Assembly (NCBI RefSeq): GCF_008274625.1
Contig: NZ_VTRU01000005.1
Span: forward strand, 124,001 to 188,000
DNA: 64,000 bases
Origin: Chryseobacterium panacisoli
GTDB taxonomy: Bacteria > Bacteroidota > Bacteroidia > Flavobacteriales > Weeksellaceae
Direction of reading: 5' to 3'
In this document: positions 1-7,904 of the stretch, piece after piece
Layout: each line of letters opens with the position of its first letter
Position numbering within the stretch: the stretch's first letter is position 1
Notes under the pieces: generated by a model
Told to the model about the DNA's origin: nothing
Seen by the model: the letters and a program-made list of their open reading frames with translations, nothing else
The model's database searches: none
Made by a program: the position numbers and the translations under genes

Positions 1-1737
1 AGGATAAGCCCAAATCAGCAACGGAAGCTTCTCTTTTTTCGTTTTTCTGTCGTAATTGGCAGGAAGATAAAGAGTTCCCGTTAAAGTTACCCCATCATTT
101 CTTTTGTAAGTAATTACTTCTTTGTAAACGTCTTTGATACTTTCAAAGGGATTTGCGAAGTTGGTTACGGCTTCTGCTTTATTAGATTTAATATTCTTTT
201 TAAAATAATTAGGATAAAGGCTTGGTGACTGTTGAGTTGTAAGAATTTCCCCTTTTGAAGCATTAAGAATATCAATAATCTCTTCTTTACCGTTTTTTAC
301 ATTAGAGGTATAAAGTCTTTTCTTTTTCAGTGACTTCACATCCATTTCATCAATAAAAGGATGCTGCCCGTCTTTGGTAAATCCATCTCCGATCAGGTAG
401 GCTTTTCCTCCTTTCATATCTATTACATATCTCCCGTACTGATTTTTTGTTGTATTAAAATTTCCAGGATCACTGTAAACGTCCTGATAATTTCTGTCAT
501 CAAAAACTTTAGATTCTCCGTTATTCGTATCTATCAGGTAAGATTTTGTATTTCTTGTGTCATACCAGCCTTCGGAAACAATAGCATAATGATCATTAGT
601 CCAAACTACATCATCATATCTCTGCTTTGTTTTGAAGAATGATTTCGGAGCTGCTGTAAATGGCGCTTCCCAGGTAAATACCTCGTCTCTGAAATCAGCT
701 GTTTTAGACTGATCTCCTCCATCCAAAGCTTCAGCATAAGTAAGCGTAGCAGGAGCATCACTTCTCCATGCCATATCTCTTTTTCCGGTTCTTACCGATG
801 AGAATCCTTTCGGCATGATTTCATTCAAAGGAACTTCATTCACTGTTTTCACAGCGTTTCCTTTCATATCATATACAACCGTTGTTGATGGAAATCTGTT
901 GAGCGGAACGATATAAGAAAACGGCTTTTTAATCGTTGTAGCCATCAGATAATTTCCGTCCGGAGAAAAACTCAAGCCGGCATACATATCCTGATCTTTC
1001 AATTTCTTAAGATTTCCTGTAAGATCTACATTATAAATTTCAGAAGCAGTAAGCGTTTCAAAGTTTTTTTCATCCTGAGGATTTTTTAAAAGATCCTGAT
1101 AAGTTCTGTTTTGGGAAACTTTACCATCTGCTGTTGAAACAATCGGACCGGTTGGAAGATCTTTGGCTGCATCTATAAGAGCAGATCTGTTTGGCGGAAG
1201 TGTTCTGATCAGAAAGCTCTGAGAGTCATTATACCATACATAAGGCATTCCTAAGTTGGCATTCAGATTATCCGATGTAATTTTTTTGGCAGAAGCTGTT
1301 TCCATATCTACAATCCAAAGCTCTACTCCTTTATTTGTTGTATTGGTAAAAGCCAGCTTCTTCTCATCCGGTGAAAACGAAACATAGGCAATTTTCGGAT
1401 TGGAAGGAAGATTTTTCACCTGAATCTCACTTTTATCATTGATCTTTCTGATCTTCAGATTATTGGAGTAGGTCATACTGCTTGAGATATTGGTCACCGG
1501 ATTGATTCTAAGCCCGCCGAGCTTCATTTCATTCTGGCTCAGATCTTCCAGGGTTTTATATGTTGGACGGTAAGTAAAAACTACCCAGTCTTTTTTGCTG
1601 TTCATCAGAACACTTGGAGGTCTTTCATAATCTGCCAGTTTTAAGATCTCAGCAGAAGGTTTCTGATACGTAATATTTTCCTGTGCATCATAAAAATTGA
1701 GAAATGCCAAAAGGCAAATAGTCAGTTTTATCTTCAT
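1..1737 (-). CDS. S9 family peptidase (prolyl oligopeptidase type), C-terminus cut off by window edge
   Basis: The reading frame is open from an ATG at 1737 to the first base, giving 579 residues. It begins with a short signal peptide ending near YDAQ, so the product is exported. The visible part is the N-terminal beta-propeller of an S9 peptidase, with blade motifs such as SFSPDEKKLAF and SFSPDGNYLMA. At the window edge comes the start of the alpha/beta hydrolase domain, with a strand reading LPLLIWAYP. The catalytic Ser/Asp/His triad would lie outside the window, so activity cannot be judged. Family members cleave peptides or glutamyl bonds in the periplasm or at the cell surface. The family is clear; the subfamily (a glutamyl endopeptidase-like group is plausible) is an inference. 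Confidence 0.85.
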   Translation of the reverse strand, partial: MKIKLTICLLAFLNFYDAQENITYQKPSAEILKLADYERPPSVLMNSKKDWVVFTYRPTYKTLEDLSQNEMKLGGLRINPVTNISSSMTYSNNLKIRKINDKSEIQVKNLPSNPKIAYVSFSPDEKKLAFTNTTNKGVELWIVDMETASAKKITSDNLNANLGMPYVWYNDSQSFLIRTLPPNRSALIDAAKDLPTGPIVSTADGKVSQNRTYQDLLKNPQDEKNFETLTASEIYNVDLTGNLKKLKDQDMYAGLSFSPDGNYLMATTIKKPFSYIVPLNRFPSTTVVYDMKGNAVKTVNEVPLNEIMPKGFSSVRTGKRDMAWRSDAPATLTYAEALDGGDQSKTADFRDEVFTWEAPFTAAPKSFFKTKQRYDDVVWTNDHYAIVSEGWYDTRNTKSYLIDTNNGESKVFDDRNYQDVYSDPGNFNTTKNQYGRYVIDMKGGKAYLIGDGFTKDGQHPFIDEMDVKSLKKKRLYTSNVKNGKEEIIDILNASKGEILTTQQSPSLYPNYFKKNIKSNKAEAVTNFANPFESIKDVYKEVITYKRNDGVTLTGTLYLPANYDRKTKKEKLPLLIWAYP

Positions 1738-1855
1738 ATAAATTCATTTTCTACGAATGTAGTAAATTTTAACAGATTTCTAACATTAAAAAATAAGACT
1801 CTTTTTGGTGTCATATTTATTTTTTCATTACTTTTATCTTACAAATTAAAATAGT

Positions 1856-2008
1856 ATGAAAAATTTAAGAAAATTATCAAAGAGCAATTTGAAAACAATT
1901 AAAGGAGGAAGTGCTCCATTATGTGATCCAGGATACATGGCCTGCAGAGTAGGCAAAACTCCAAGTGGAGCTCCTATCTGGGATTGCCTACCTCATTGCA
2001 ATTATTAA
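1856..2008 (+). CDS. GG-leader bacteriocin-like small peptide (50 aa)
   Basis: This 50-residue frame starts MKNLRKLSKSNLKTIKGG, a double-glycine leader of the kind found in Chryseobacterium bacteriocin-like peptides. The leader is removed in known systems by C39-peptidase ABC exporters. After GG (residues 17-18) the 32-residue core has four cysteines (C23, C30, C44, C48) and is rich in Gly and Pro. A perfect hairpin terminator follows 8 bases after the stop, which supports a real independent transcript. No exporter or modifying enzyme lies nearby, so it is an orphan precursor. The leader type is recognised; antibacterial, signalling or other function is unknown. Confidence 0.75.
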   Translation: MKNLRKLSKSNLKTIKGGSAPLCDPGYMACRVGKTPSGAPIWDCLPHCNY

Positions 2009-2016
2009 GAACAAAA

Positions 2017-2043
2017 AATGCACTTCATTTCCTGAAGTGCATT
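2017..2043. terminator. Bidirectional intrinsic terminator
   Basis: A perfect 11-bp inverted repeat (AATGCACTTCA / TGAAGTGCATT, 5-base loop) lies between the GG-leader gene and the convergent DoxX gene, with T-rich DNA on the plus-strand 3' side and A-rich DNA on the other. Confidence 0.8.
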
Positions 2044-2065
2044 ATTATTTTATCTTATTATAAAG

Positions 2066-2494
2066 TTACCAGTCTGAAGCTCTTTTTCTTCTTTCTATCA
2101 TATGATCCACAGAAACTTTTCCAGCTCCGATTACCATGAGTAAAAGATAGACAGAAAGATAGACAAGCGCCATTTCCCTTTTCTCAAAGGGATCTGCTCC
2201 ATGTACTGCAAAAGCAGCGATGATCATGGTAAAGACCAGAAAACCTAAAGCGACTCTTGTAAAAAGCCCTAATATAAGGAGTATTGAACAAACAAATTCA
2301 GCAAAAACCGTAAGAATCAGAGATATCTGAGGCCCTAGTCCCATAAAATCGAAAAACTCAATTTTACCGCCAGCCAATAACATCTGAAGTTTTGGAAAGC
2401 CATGAGACAGCATTGCAAAACCAACAAATACTCTCACTGCTAATAAAATAACATCTTTAGGTACTGAGCTCCAACTTGAATTATTATAGTTCAT
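2066..2494 (-). CDS. DoxX family membrane protein
   Basis: A 142-residue protein with four predicted membrane helices: AVRVFVGFAMLSHG, a segment around ISLILTVFAEFVCSILLILG, LGFLVFTMIIAAFAV and VYLSVYLLLMVIGAG. The RxxxGxxxxxHG start of helix 1 and the FxxxGPxxS loop are typical of DoxX/DoxD-like proteins. The family includes thiosulfate:quinone oxidoreductase subunits and many uncharacterised membrane proteins, so a specific role cannot be assigned. It lies 66 bases downstream of era on the same strand and may be co-transcribed with it. Confidence 0.85.
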   Translation of the reverse strand: MNYNNSSWSSVPKDVILLAVRVFVGFAMLSHGFPKLQMLLAGGKIEFFDFMGLGPQISLILTVFAEFVCSILLILGLFTRVALGFLVFTMIIAAFAVHGADPFEKREMALVYLSVYLLLMVIGAGKVSVDHMIERRKRASDW

Positions 2495-2560
2495 TTACTA
2501 AAAAATTTATACTAAGGTAATAAAAATCTTTTAATACAACGGGATTCCGGCTATTTTAGT

Positions 2561-3436
2561 TTACCTGTAACCGAAATTTTTAAGATCTCTGTCATTCTTT
2601 CTCCAGTCTTTTTTCACTTTCACAAATAAGTTTAAATGAATTTTTTTGGTGAAAAACTTTTCCAGATCTAATCTTGCTTCAGTTCCTACTTTTTTGATCG
2701 CTTCTCCTTTGTGTCCAATAATAATTCCTTTCTGAGTATCTCTTTCTACATAAATAATAGAATCTATGAAGATAATTCCTTCTTTCTCTTTGAACTGCTC
2801 AGTCACTACTTCTACTGAGTATGGAATTTCCTTATCATAATTCAAAAGGATTTTCTCACGTATTGCCTCATTTACAAAGAATCTTTCGGGCTTATCCGTG
2901 TACTGATCTTTATCGTAGTAAGGAGGATTTTCAGGAAGTAAAGATTTTATTTTAGGTAAAATAACCTCTGTATTGAAGGCATTCAAAGCAGAAATAGGCA
3001 GAATTTCAGCTTTCGGAATTCTGTTGTGCCAGTCTTCTACTAATTTTTCAAGGCCTGCCTGATCGGTCTGATCTACTTTATTTAATAAAAGAAGTACAGG
3101 TACAGGGATTTTATTCAGTTTATCAATTAAAAATTCTGATGGTTCCGCTTTATCGGTAACGTCTACAATAAACAGGAAAACATCGGCGTCCTGTAAAGAG
3201 TCTTTTACAAAATCCATCATTTTTTCCTGCAATCCGTATTTTGGATCCAATACTCCCGGAGTATCAGAAAATACAATCTGAAGGTCATCTTCATTATAAA
3301 TACCAAAAATTCTGTGGCGGGTTGTCTGAGCTTTCTGCGTTACAATCGCCAACTTCTCTCCCATTAATTGGTTGAGCAAGGTCGATTTTCCCGCATTGGG
3401 CTTTCCAACTATATTTACAAATCCTGCTTTGTGCAT
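2561..3436 (-). CDS. era: GTPase Era
   Basis: A 291-residue GTPase required in bacteria for 16S rRNA 3'-end maturation and 30S subunit assembly. The G1 loop GKPNAGKST is at residues 11-19, the G3 motif DTPG at 58-61 and the G4 motif NKVD at 119-122. The C-terminal KH domain (about residues 200-285) carries the RNA-binding GxxG-type loop GHKGEAIKK. The length is normal for Era. The ATG at 3436 opens directly into the GTPase fold. It acts in the cytoplasm and at the inner membrane. Confidence 0.97.
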   Translation of the reverse strand: MHKAGFVNIVGKPNAGKSTLLNQLMGEKLAIVTQKAQTTRHRIFGIYNEDDLQIVFSDTPGVLDPKYGLQEKMMDFVKDSLQDADVFLFIVDVTDKAEPSEFLIDKLNKIPVPVLLLLNKVDQTDQAGLEKLVEDWHNRIPKAEILPISALNAFNTEVILPKIKSLLPENPPYYDKDQYTDKPERFFVNEAIREKILLNYDKEIPYSVEVVTEQFKEKEGIIFIDSIIYVERDTQKGIIIGHKGEAIKKVGTEARLDLEKFFTKKIHLNLFVKVKKDWRKNDRDLKNFGYR

Positions 3437-3609
3437 AAAAATAATATTACGAACTGCAAAGTTACTAAAACAAAATTGGTCTTTACAGTTAATCTCAATA
3501 TTTAAAAGAAAAAAGAGAGTTATTGGACTTTACATTCCTTTTCAATCAAATATTTAACTGCGTACTCCAACTGACGGCTTTGCTTTTTCTGTAAAAACCA
3601 TAAAATAAT

Positions 3610-3642
3610 TTTGCATTGCATTGTCTAAAACTGATATTTTTG
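3610..3642 (+). promoter_or_regulatory. Candidate Bacteroidetes promoter for the Crp/Fnr gene
   Basis: TTTG at 3610-3613 and TATTTTTG at 3635-3642 are 21 bases apart, matching the Bacteroidetes -33/-7 consensus (TTTG ... TAnnTTTG). The start codon is 20 bases further on. Confidence 0.5.
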
Positions 3643-3661
3643 AATATTAGAATTCATCTTT

Positions 3662-4225
3662 ATGAATATAGACCAGATTCTTGATCAGATTTACATCCTG
3701 CCTGAAACATCAAAAAACAGTTTGAAAAATCACATCACTGAGGTTTCTCATCCTAAAGGCTTTTGCCTTATGGAAGCTGATAAAGTGATTCCTTATCTCT
3801 ATTTTATCCGCAAAGGAATTGCACGTGCCTATTCGTCAACTGCGGATAATGATATTACATTCTGGTTTGGAAGTGAGGGACAGTGCATTCTTTCTATGAA
3901 AAGCTATGTGGAGGACAAACCCGGCTATGAAAGCATAGAGTTACTGGAAGACTGTGATCTGTACAGAATGGAAACGGAAAACCTCAGAAAACTGTTCAAT
4001 GAAGATATTCATATTGCCAATTGGGGTCGAAAACTGGCAGAAGCCGAGATGATAAAATCCGAAGAGCTGATTATTTCCAGACAGTTCAAAACTTCTCTGG
4101 AACGTTATAAAGATATTATGACCTATCAGCCTGATCTGCTTAAAAGAGTTCAGCTGGGTTATATTGCTTCGTATCTTGGGATAACGCAAGTAAGTTTGAG
4201 CAGGATACGGGCAGAAATCAAGTAG
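3662..4225 (+). CDS. Crp/Fnr family transcriptional regulator
   Basis: A 187-residue protein with a cyclic-nucleotide-binding-type beta roll at about residues 25-120 (YLYFIRKGIARAY, then TFWFGSEGQ). A short C-terminal helix-turn-helix follows (LGYIASYLGITQVSLSRIRAEI). This is the short Bacteroidetes form of the family. The residues that hold cAMP phosphate in E. coli Crp are not evident, so the ligand, if any, is unknown. It lies 181 bases upstream of an SMR exporter on the same strand. The gap carries a GGCTAAAGCC repeat, so co-regulation is only a possibility. Confidence 0.88.
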   Translation: MNIDQILDQIYILPETSKNSLKNHITEVSHPKGFCLMEADKVIPYLYFIRKGIARAYSSTADNDITFWFGSEGQCILSMKSYVEDKPGYESIELLEDCDLYRMETENLRKLFNEDIHIANWGRKLAEAEMIKSEELIISRQFKTSLERYKDIMTYQPDLLKRVQLGYIASYLGITQVSLSRIRAEIK

Positions 4226-4262
4226 ATTGAAAAATTTAAGGATTTAAAAATTCTGTAATGTT

Positions 4263-4276
4263 TTGGCTAAAGCCAA
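4263..4276. repeat. Single GGCTAAAGCC palindromic repeat unit
   Basis: TTGGCTAAAGCCAA, with 6-base arms around AA, lies between the regulator and SMR genes. It is one unit of the dispersed repeat seen as a pair near 18.0, 25.5 and 54.0 kb. Confidence 0.7.
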
Positions 4277-4406
4277 AGGAATGATCATAATCAATTTTTC
4301 TTCCAGCTCCCACCTTCCTTTCTTAAAAACCACCTTCATTTTTTAACAATTGTAAAATTTTTTCTCCTGTCAAATTCTGAACTTTGCAGTAGAAAAAATT
4401 TAAAAA

Positions 4407-4739
4407 ATGAATTGGTTAATATTAGTTATCGCGGGATTATTTGAAGTTGCCTTTGCATCATGTCTGGGGAAGGCAAAAGAAACATCAGGAACTGAGATGT
4501 ACCTGTGGTATACCGGTTTCCTGATAACAATGACGATCAGTATGCTTTTGCTGATCAAAGCTACTCAGACCTTACCAATCGGAACAGCTTATGCGGTATG
4601 GACAGGAATAGGCGCGGTAGGAACGGCTTTAATGGGAATTATTTTCTTTAAAGATCCTGTAAGTTTCTGGAGAGTTTTCTTTATTGTAACACTTATTGGG
4701 TCTGTGGTAGGCTTGAAGGCAGTGTCTTCATCACACTAA
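4407..4739 (+). CDS. SMR family exporter, SugE/Gdx-like
   Basis: A 110-residue protein with four membrane helices and the essential proton/substrate-coupling glutamate in helix 1 (E13, in VIAGLFEVAFA). The helix 3 motif GTAYAVWTGIGAVG is the signature of the SugE/Gdx branch, whose characterised members export guanidinium or quaternary ammonium ions as antiparallel dimers. I see no guanidine riboswitch in the 181-base upstream gap, so the natural substrate stays open. It has a single gene, and SugE/Gdx proteins are usually homodimeric. Confidence 0.9.
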   Translation: MNWLILVIAGLFEVAFASCLGKAKETSGTEMYLWYTGFLITMTISMLLLIKATQTLPIGTAYAVWTGIGAVGTALMGIIFFKDPVSFWRVFFIVTLIGSVVGLKAVSSSH

Positions 4740-4774
4740 AAAGGGCATAAACTTTTATCTATATTTAAAAATGG

Positions 4775-4803
4775 AACCGTCTTCGTACTGAAGGCGGTTT
4801 TTG
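4775..4803 (+). terminator. Intrinsic terminator after SMR gene
   Basis: AACCGTCTTC pairs with GAAGGCGGTT (one G-U pair, 5-base loop) and is followed by a T run. Confidence 0.8.
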
Positions 4804-4878
4804 CTTTCTCATTTTTATTTAACGTAATAGAACTGAGAAATAAGAAATTCCCTATCTTTATGGGAAACTATTTAACCT

Positions 4879-5589
4879 ATGAAAAAATTTCTATTCCTTT
4901 TCGCTGGCAGTTTATTAGCTGCGCAGCAAACTTCCGAACTGCTTAACAACAACTGGTATATTTCCAAAATGGTAACAAGCAGCGGCCAGACCACCAATAC
5001 TCCTTTGATCGATAACGGAGTTCCTGCCACTACATTCAATTCAGCAGGAGGAACAAGCTATGTTATTAACTCCAGATATTATAACACATCCATGATGAGT
5101 TTCGGGGTCATGCCCGGAGGTAATAATCTCATCAAAACAGCAAGCTCGTGTACTCTTTTGTTTTATAATGGAGGAAATGCAGGACCAGTTCGCGCCTATG
5201 ATCAGAAAAACTGTGATGCGTATGTTTTAGGAGCTTACGGATCTATATACAGCTATCAGATCACAACTAACGGCAACATCAAAACACTTATGATCACAGA
5301 TCCTTCAGGAAACAAAATATATTATAACAATACTGCACAACTGAGCACTAAAGAAGCTCAAACAGCCACAAAAACATTTAAAGCATATCCAAACCCTGTA
5401 AAAGAGGTTTTACATCTTGAAAACATTGATAGAAACCTTTCGATTAAGATCTATGATCTGTCAGGAAAACTGGTATTTGAAACTACAACGAATAGCAACA
5501 CAACATCAATTGATACAAGTAACTTACAAAAGGGGCAATATATTGTAACGGTAGAAAATTATAAATCCTATCCTTTTGTCAAAGAGTAA
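4879..5589 (+). CDS. Secreted protein with T9SS type A sorting domain
   Basis: A 236-residue protein. An N-terminal signal peptide ends near LLAAQQ. The middle region (about 20-155) contains the segment LLNNNWYISKMVTSSG and may be a small lipocalin-like or beta-rich domain, but I do not recognise its function. Residues 165-236 form a type A C-terminal sorting domain (AYPNPVKEVL, then IYDLSGKLV, then GQYIVTVEN). The product should therefore cross the outer membrane by type IX secretion. It is a single gene closed by a hairpin terminator. Confidence 0.8.
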   Translation: MKKFLFLFAGSLLAAQQTSELLNNNWYISKMVTSSGQTTNTPLIDNGVPATTFNSAGGTSYVINSRYYNTSMMSFGVMPGGNNLIKTASSCTLLFYNGGNAGPVRAYDQKNCDAYVLGAYGSIYSYQITTNGNIKTLMITDPSGNKIYYNNTAQLSTKEAQTATKTFKAYPNPVKEVLHLENIDRNLSIKIYDLSGKLVFETTTNSNTTSIDTSNLQKGQYIVTVENYKSYPFVKE

Positions 5590-5610
5590 AAAGAACCTTT
5601 CATTTATATA

Positions 5611-5644
5611 AAAACCCGCTTCAATGTTGAAACGGGTTTTATTT
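5611..5644. terminator. Terminator between convergent genes
   Basis: AAAACCCG(C)TTCAA pairs with TTGAA(A)CGGGTTTT, one internal mismatch, with A and T runs on both sides. It can serve the T9SS cargo gene and the facing methyltransferase gene. Confidence 0.75.
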
Positions 5645-6411
5645 TATTTTTTATAAACGATAGGCAAGATTTCATTGTGTCTCAAGCCATATTTTTTAAT
5701 TTCTTCTTCTGAGAATTTCTGTGAATAGAAGTTCGGTTCTGTTTCAAAACCTGCTTTTCTTAAGCGGTCGAAATAATCCATTCCGTACCAGCGGACGTGA
5801 TCATATTGGCCGAAGTGCTTCTGGCGTTCTTTCGGATCTTTAATGGTAAAATCTTCATAAGTTTTCTCCAATGAATTTTTCATCGGAACCTGAAGAATTC
5901 CCCATCCGCCGGGCTTCATAACCCTGTACAGTTCACTTATTGCTTTGGCATCGTCTTCGATATGTTCCAGAACGTGGTTACAGAAAATAATATCAAAACT
6001 TTCATTTTCAAAAGGTAAATCCAGAATATCTGCCTTTACATCTACAATTGGAGAGTACAAGTCTGCTGAAATGTAGTTCAGATTACTCATTCTCTTGAAT
6101 TTCCTTAAAAATTCCTGTTCGGGAGCAATATGCAGAACTTTATAATTCTTAATAAAAAAATCAGTTTCGTTCTGAAGATAAAGCCACATCTGGCGGTGTC
6201 TCTCCAGGCTTAAAGTTCCGGGAGAAAGAGCATTTTCTCTTTGTTTTCCATATCCGTACGGAAGGAATTTTCTGTAAGATCTTCCATCAATAGGATCATA
6301 AAACTGATCACCTTTGAAAAACTGATAAATAAGCGGTCTTGCCCAAATACTCATTTTAATAAGCATAGGGCGTGGAATTTTATTCAGTAAAAGTTTCGTT
6401 ACCTTTTTCAT
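5644..6411 (-). CDS. Class I SAM-dependent methyltransferase (Methyltransf_11 type)
   Basis: A 255-residue cytoplasmic protein. The methyltransferase core lies at about residues 95-200: a motif I strand VLHIAPE, an acidic loop ISADLYS, the motif DILDLPFENESFDIIFC, then HVLEHIEDD and MKPGGWGILQVP. Motif I lacks the usual GxGxG run, as in a group of Bacteroidetes homologues. The substrate is unknown. Its start overlaps the stop of map by one base (TAATG), so translation is probably coupled to methionine aminopeptidase. Confidence 0.88.
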   Translation of the reverse strand: MKKVTKLLLNKIPRPMLIKMSIWARPLIYQFFKGDQFYDPIDGRSYRKFLPYGYGKQRENALSPGTLSLERHRQMWLYLQNETDFFIKNYKVLHIAPEQEFLRKFKRMSNLNYISADLYSPIVDVKADILDLPFENESFDIIFCNHVLEHIEDDAKAISELYRVMKPGGWGILQVPMKNSLEKTYEDFTIKDPKERQKHFGQYDHVRWYGMDYFDRLRKAGFETEPNFYSQKFSEEEIKKYGLRHNEILPIVYKK

Positions 6412-7220
6412 TAAAAATCCAGTTGGAACTGCTTTTCTTCATCACTTACAATCCCTAAAGCCTCATATACATAATCAAATGTTGAAAGCAATACCGGTTT
6501 ACCGTTGATTACGGCTACATCATGCTCAAAGTGAGCAGAAGGCATGTTATCTAAAGTCGTTACCGTCCAGCCGTCATTATGAAACTTCACTTTTTCAGTT
6601 CCCATATTAACCATTGGCTCGATAGCAATTGCCAAACCGTCTTTAATTACTTTTCCGCTTCCTTGTCTTCCGTAGTTTGGAACCTGTGGATCTTCGTGCA
6701 TTTTTCTTCCTAAACCGTGTCCTACAAGCTCTCTTACCACTCCATATCCTTCTTTTTCACAATGTGCCTGGATTGCGTGGGAGATATCTCCTATTCTCTT
6801 TCCTCTGACAACCTGCTCAATTCCTTTGTATAAAGATTCTTTGGTAACCTGCAGTAATTTTTTAACCTCAGGTTTCACTTCCCCGATTTCAAAAGTGTAG
6901 GCATGATCTCCTACGAAACCATTAAGGATCACTCCACAGTCTACAGAAAGAACATCTCCTTCTTTTACTACATCCTTGTTTGGAAACCCATGAACTACCT
7001 GCTCATTCGGAGAGATACAAAGAGAGTTCGGGAATCCTCCATATCCTAAGAATGCAGGCTCAGCACCATGATCTTTAATAAAATCATGAGCCAGTTTATC
7101 TAAATATAAGGTCGTAATCCCTGGTTTAATTTCTTTTGCCAACATTCCCAATGTTTTAGAAACCAGTCGGGCACTCTCCTTCATCAGACGTAATTCGTCT
7201 ATCGTTTTTAATTGAATCAT
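6411..7220 (-). CDS. map: Type I methionine aminopeptidase
   Basis: A 269-residue metallopeptidase that removes initiator methionine from nascent proteins in the cytosol. All five metal ligands are recognisable: Asp in SVDCG, Asp in VGDHAYTF, His in VGHGLG, Glu in AIEPM and Glu in HFEHDV. The substrate-binding His is in VVHGFPN. It has no N-terminal zinc-finger extension, so it is the short bacterial type I form. It is the first gene of a two-gene unit with the methyltransferase that overlaps its stop codon. Confidence 0.97.
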   Translation of the reverse strand: MIQLKTIDELRLMKESARLVSKTLGMLAKEIKPGITTLYLDKLAHDFIKDHGAEPAFLGYGGFPNSLCISPNEQVVHGFPNKDVVKEGDVLSVDCGVILNGFVGDHAYTFEIGEVKPEVKKLLQVTKESLYKGIEQVVRGKRIGDISHAIQAHCEKEGYGVVRELVGHGLGRKMHEDPQVPNYGRQGSGKVIKDGLAIAIEPMVNMGTEKVKFHNDGWTVTTLDNMPSAHFEHDVAVINGKPVLLSTFDYVYEALGIVSDEEKQFQLDF

Positions 7221-7224
7221 TGTA

Positions 7225-7372
7225 TATAGATGTTAGATATTAGATGTTAGAAGCTAGATTACAGCATTATGTGTATTTCTATATTATAACCATCTATAGA
7301 ATTTTTCTGATAAAAAAAGAAGCTTTGATTTGACATTAAAAACTAATTTCTAATATCTGGCTTCTAATCTAT
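7225..7372. repeat. Degenerate AT-rich inverted repeat between map and HAD gene
   Basis: Two arms of about 30 bases, rich in TTAGATATTAGA/TTAGAAGC words, sit at about 7225-7258 and, inverted, at 7344-7372. The match is imperfect. It looks like an intergenic slippage-prone repeat and no function is evident. Confidence 0.4.
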
Positions 7373-7373
7373 A

Positions 7374-7805
7374 CTACCAGAAAAGTCCTTTTTTCTTTTC
7401 TTTTTTAAGTTTTGAATAGGCAAGAACTTCTTTCCCTTCTACACGGAACTCTATTCTTTCCTGAATAATATTGTAGATCTCACCCCATCCCGGGAAACCT
7501 CCTAAATTCCTGTCGTCAATAAACCAATCTGCATCTAATTTTCTGGATTGAGTTTCATGATCAAAAACTTCCCCTTCAAAACTTGAATTCACAGCGTAAA
7601 ATTCAATCCCGTTTTTTTGACAGAATTCTACAGCTTCATCTAATGTTTTTCCGTGTCTGTATGTCCAAAGTATAAGTCTGTATCCTTCAGCCTGAAGTCT
7701 TTTCAAAGTTTCAAATGCAAAAGTTTTCGGTTTTCCAATTGCCGGGTAAGCATCGTCTACAATAGTCCCGTCAAAGTCAACAGCAATCTTTTTATTATTT
7801 AACAT
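7374..7805 (-). CDS. HAD-superfamily hydrolase, BT0820-like
   Basis: A 143-residue protein. HAD motif I is VDFDGTIVDD, with the nucleophile D10 and general acid D12. Motif II is LILWTYR and the metal-binding motif is DWFIDDRN. There is no cap insertion of any size, so it resembles the small BT0820-type phosphatases of Bacteroidetes. The substrate is unknown. It stands alone, with a terminator for the upstream desaturase gene just before its start. Confidence 0.85.
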   Translation of the reverse strand: MLNNKKIAVDFDGTIVDDAYPAIGKPKTFAFETLKRLQAEGYRLILWTYRHGKTLDEAVEFCQKNGIEFYAVNSSFEGEVFDHETQSRKLDADWFIDDRNLGGFPGWGEIYNIIQERIEFRVEGKEVLAYSKLKKEKKKGLFW

Positions 7806-7840
7806 TTTGTTGTTTTTTTAGCTTTGCAAAGATAAGAAAT

Positions 7841-7868
7841 AAAAAGAGTGCCCAAAAGAAAGGCACTC
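7841..7868 (-). terminator. Intrinsic terminator of the acyl-ACP desaturase gene
   Basis: GAGTGCC / GGCACTC stem; on the minus strand it is followed by TTTTTATTTC. Confidence 0.8.
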
Positions 7869-7904
7869 AATAGTTTTATATTTTAAATAATAATGTAAAT
7901 CTTA

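Noticed and set aside
4226-4406. A guanidine riboswitch upstream of the SMR exporter
   Set aside because: Gdx-type genes often have one, but I see no ykkC-like or mini-ykkC motif, only a GGCTAAAGCC palindrome and AT-rich DNA.
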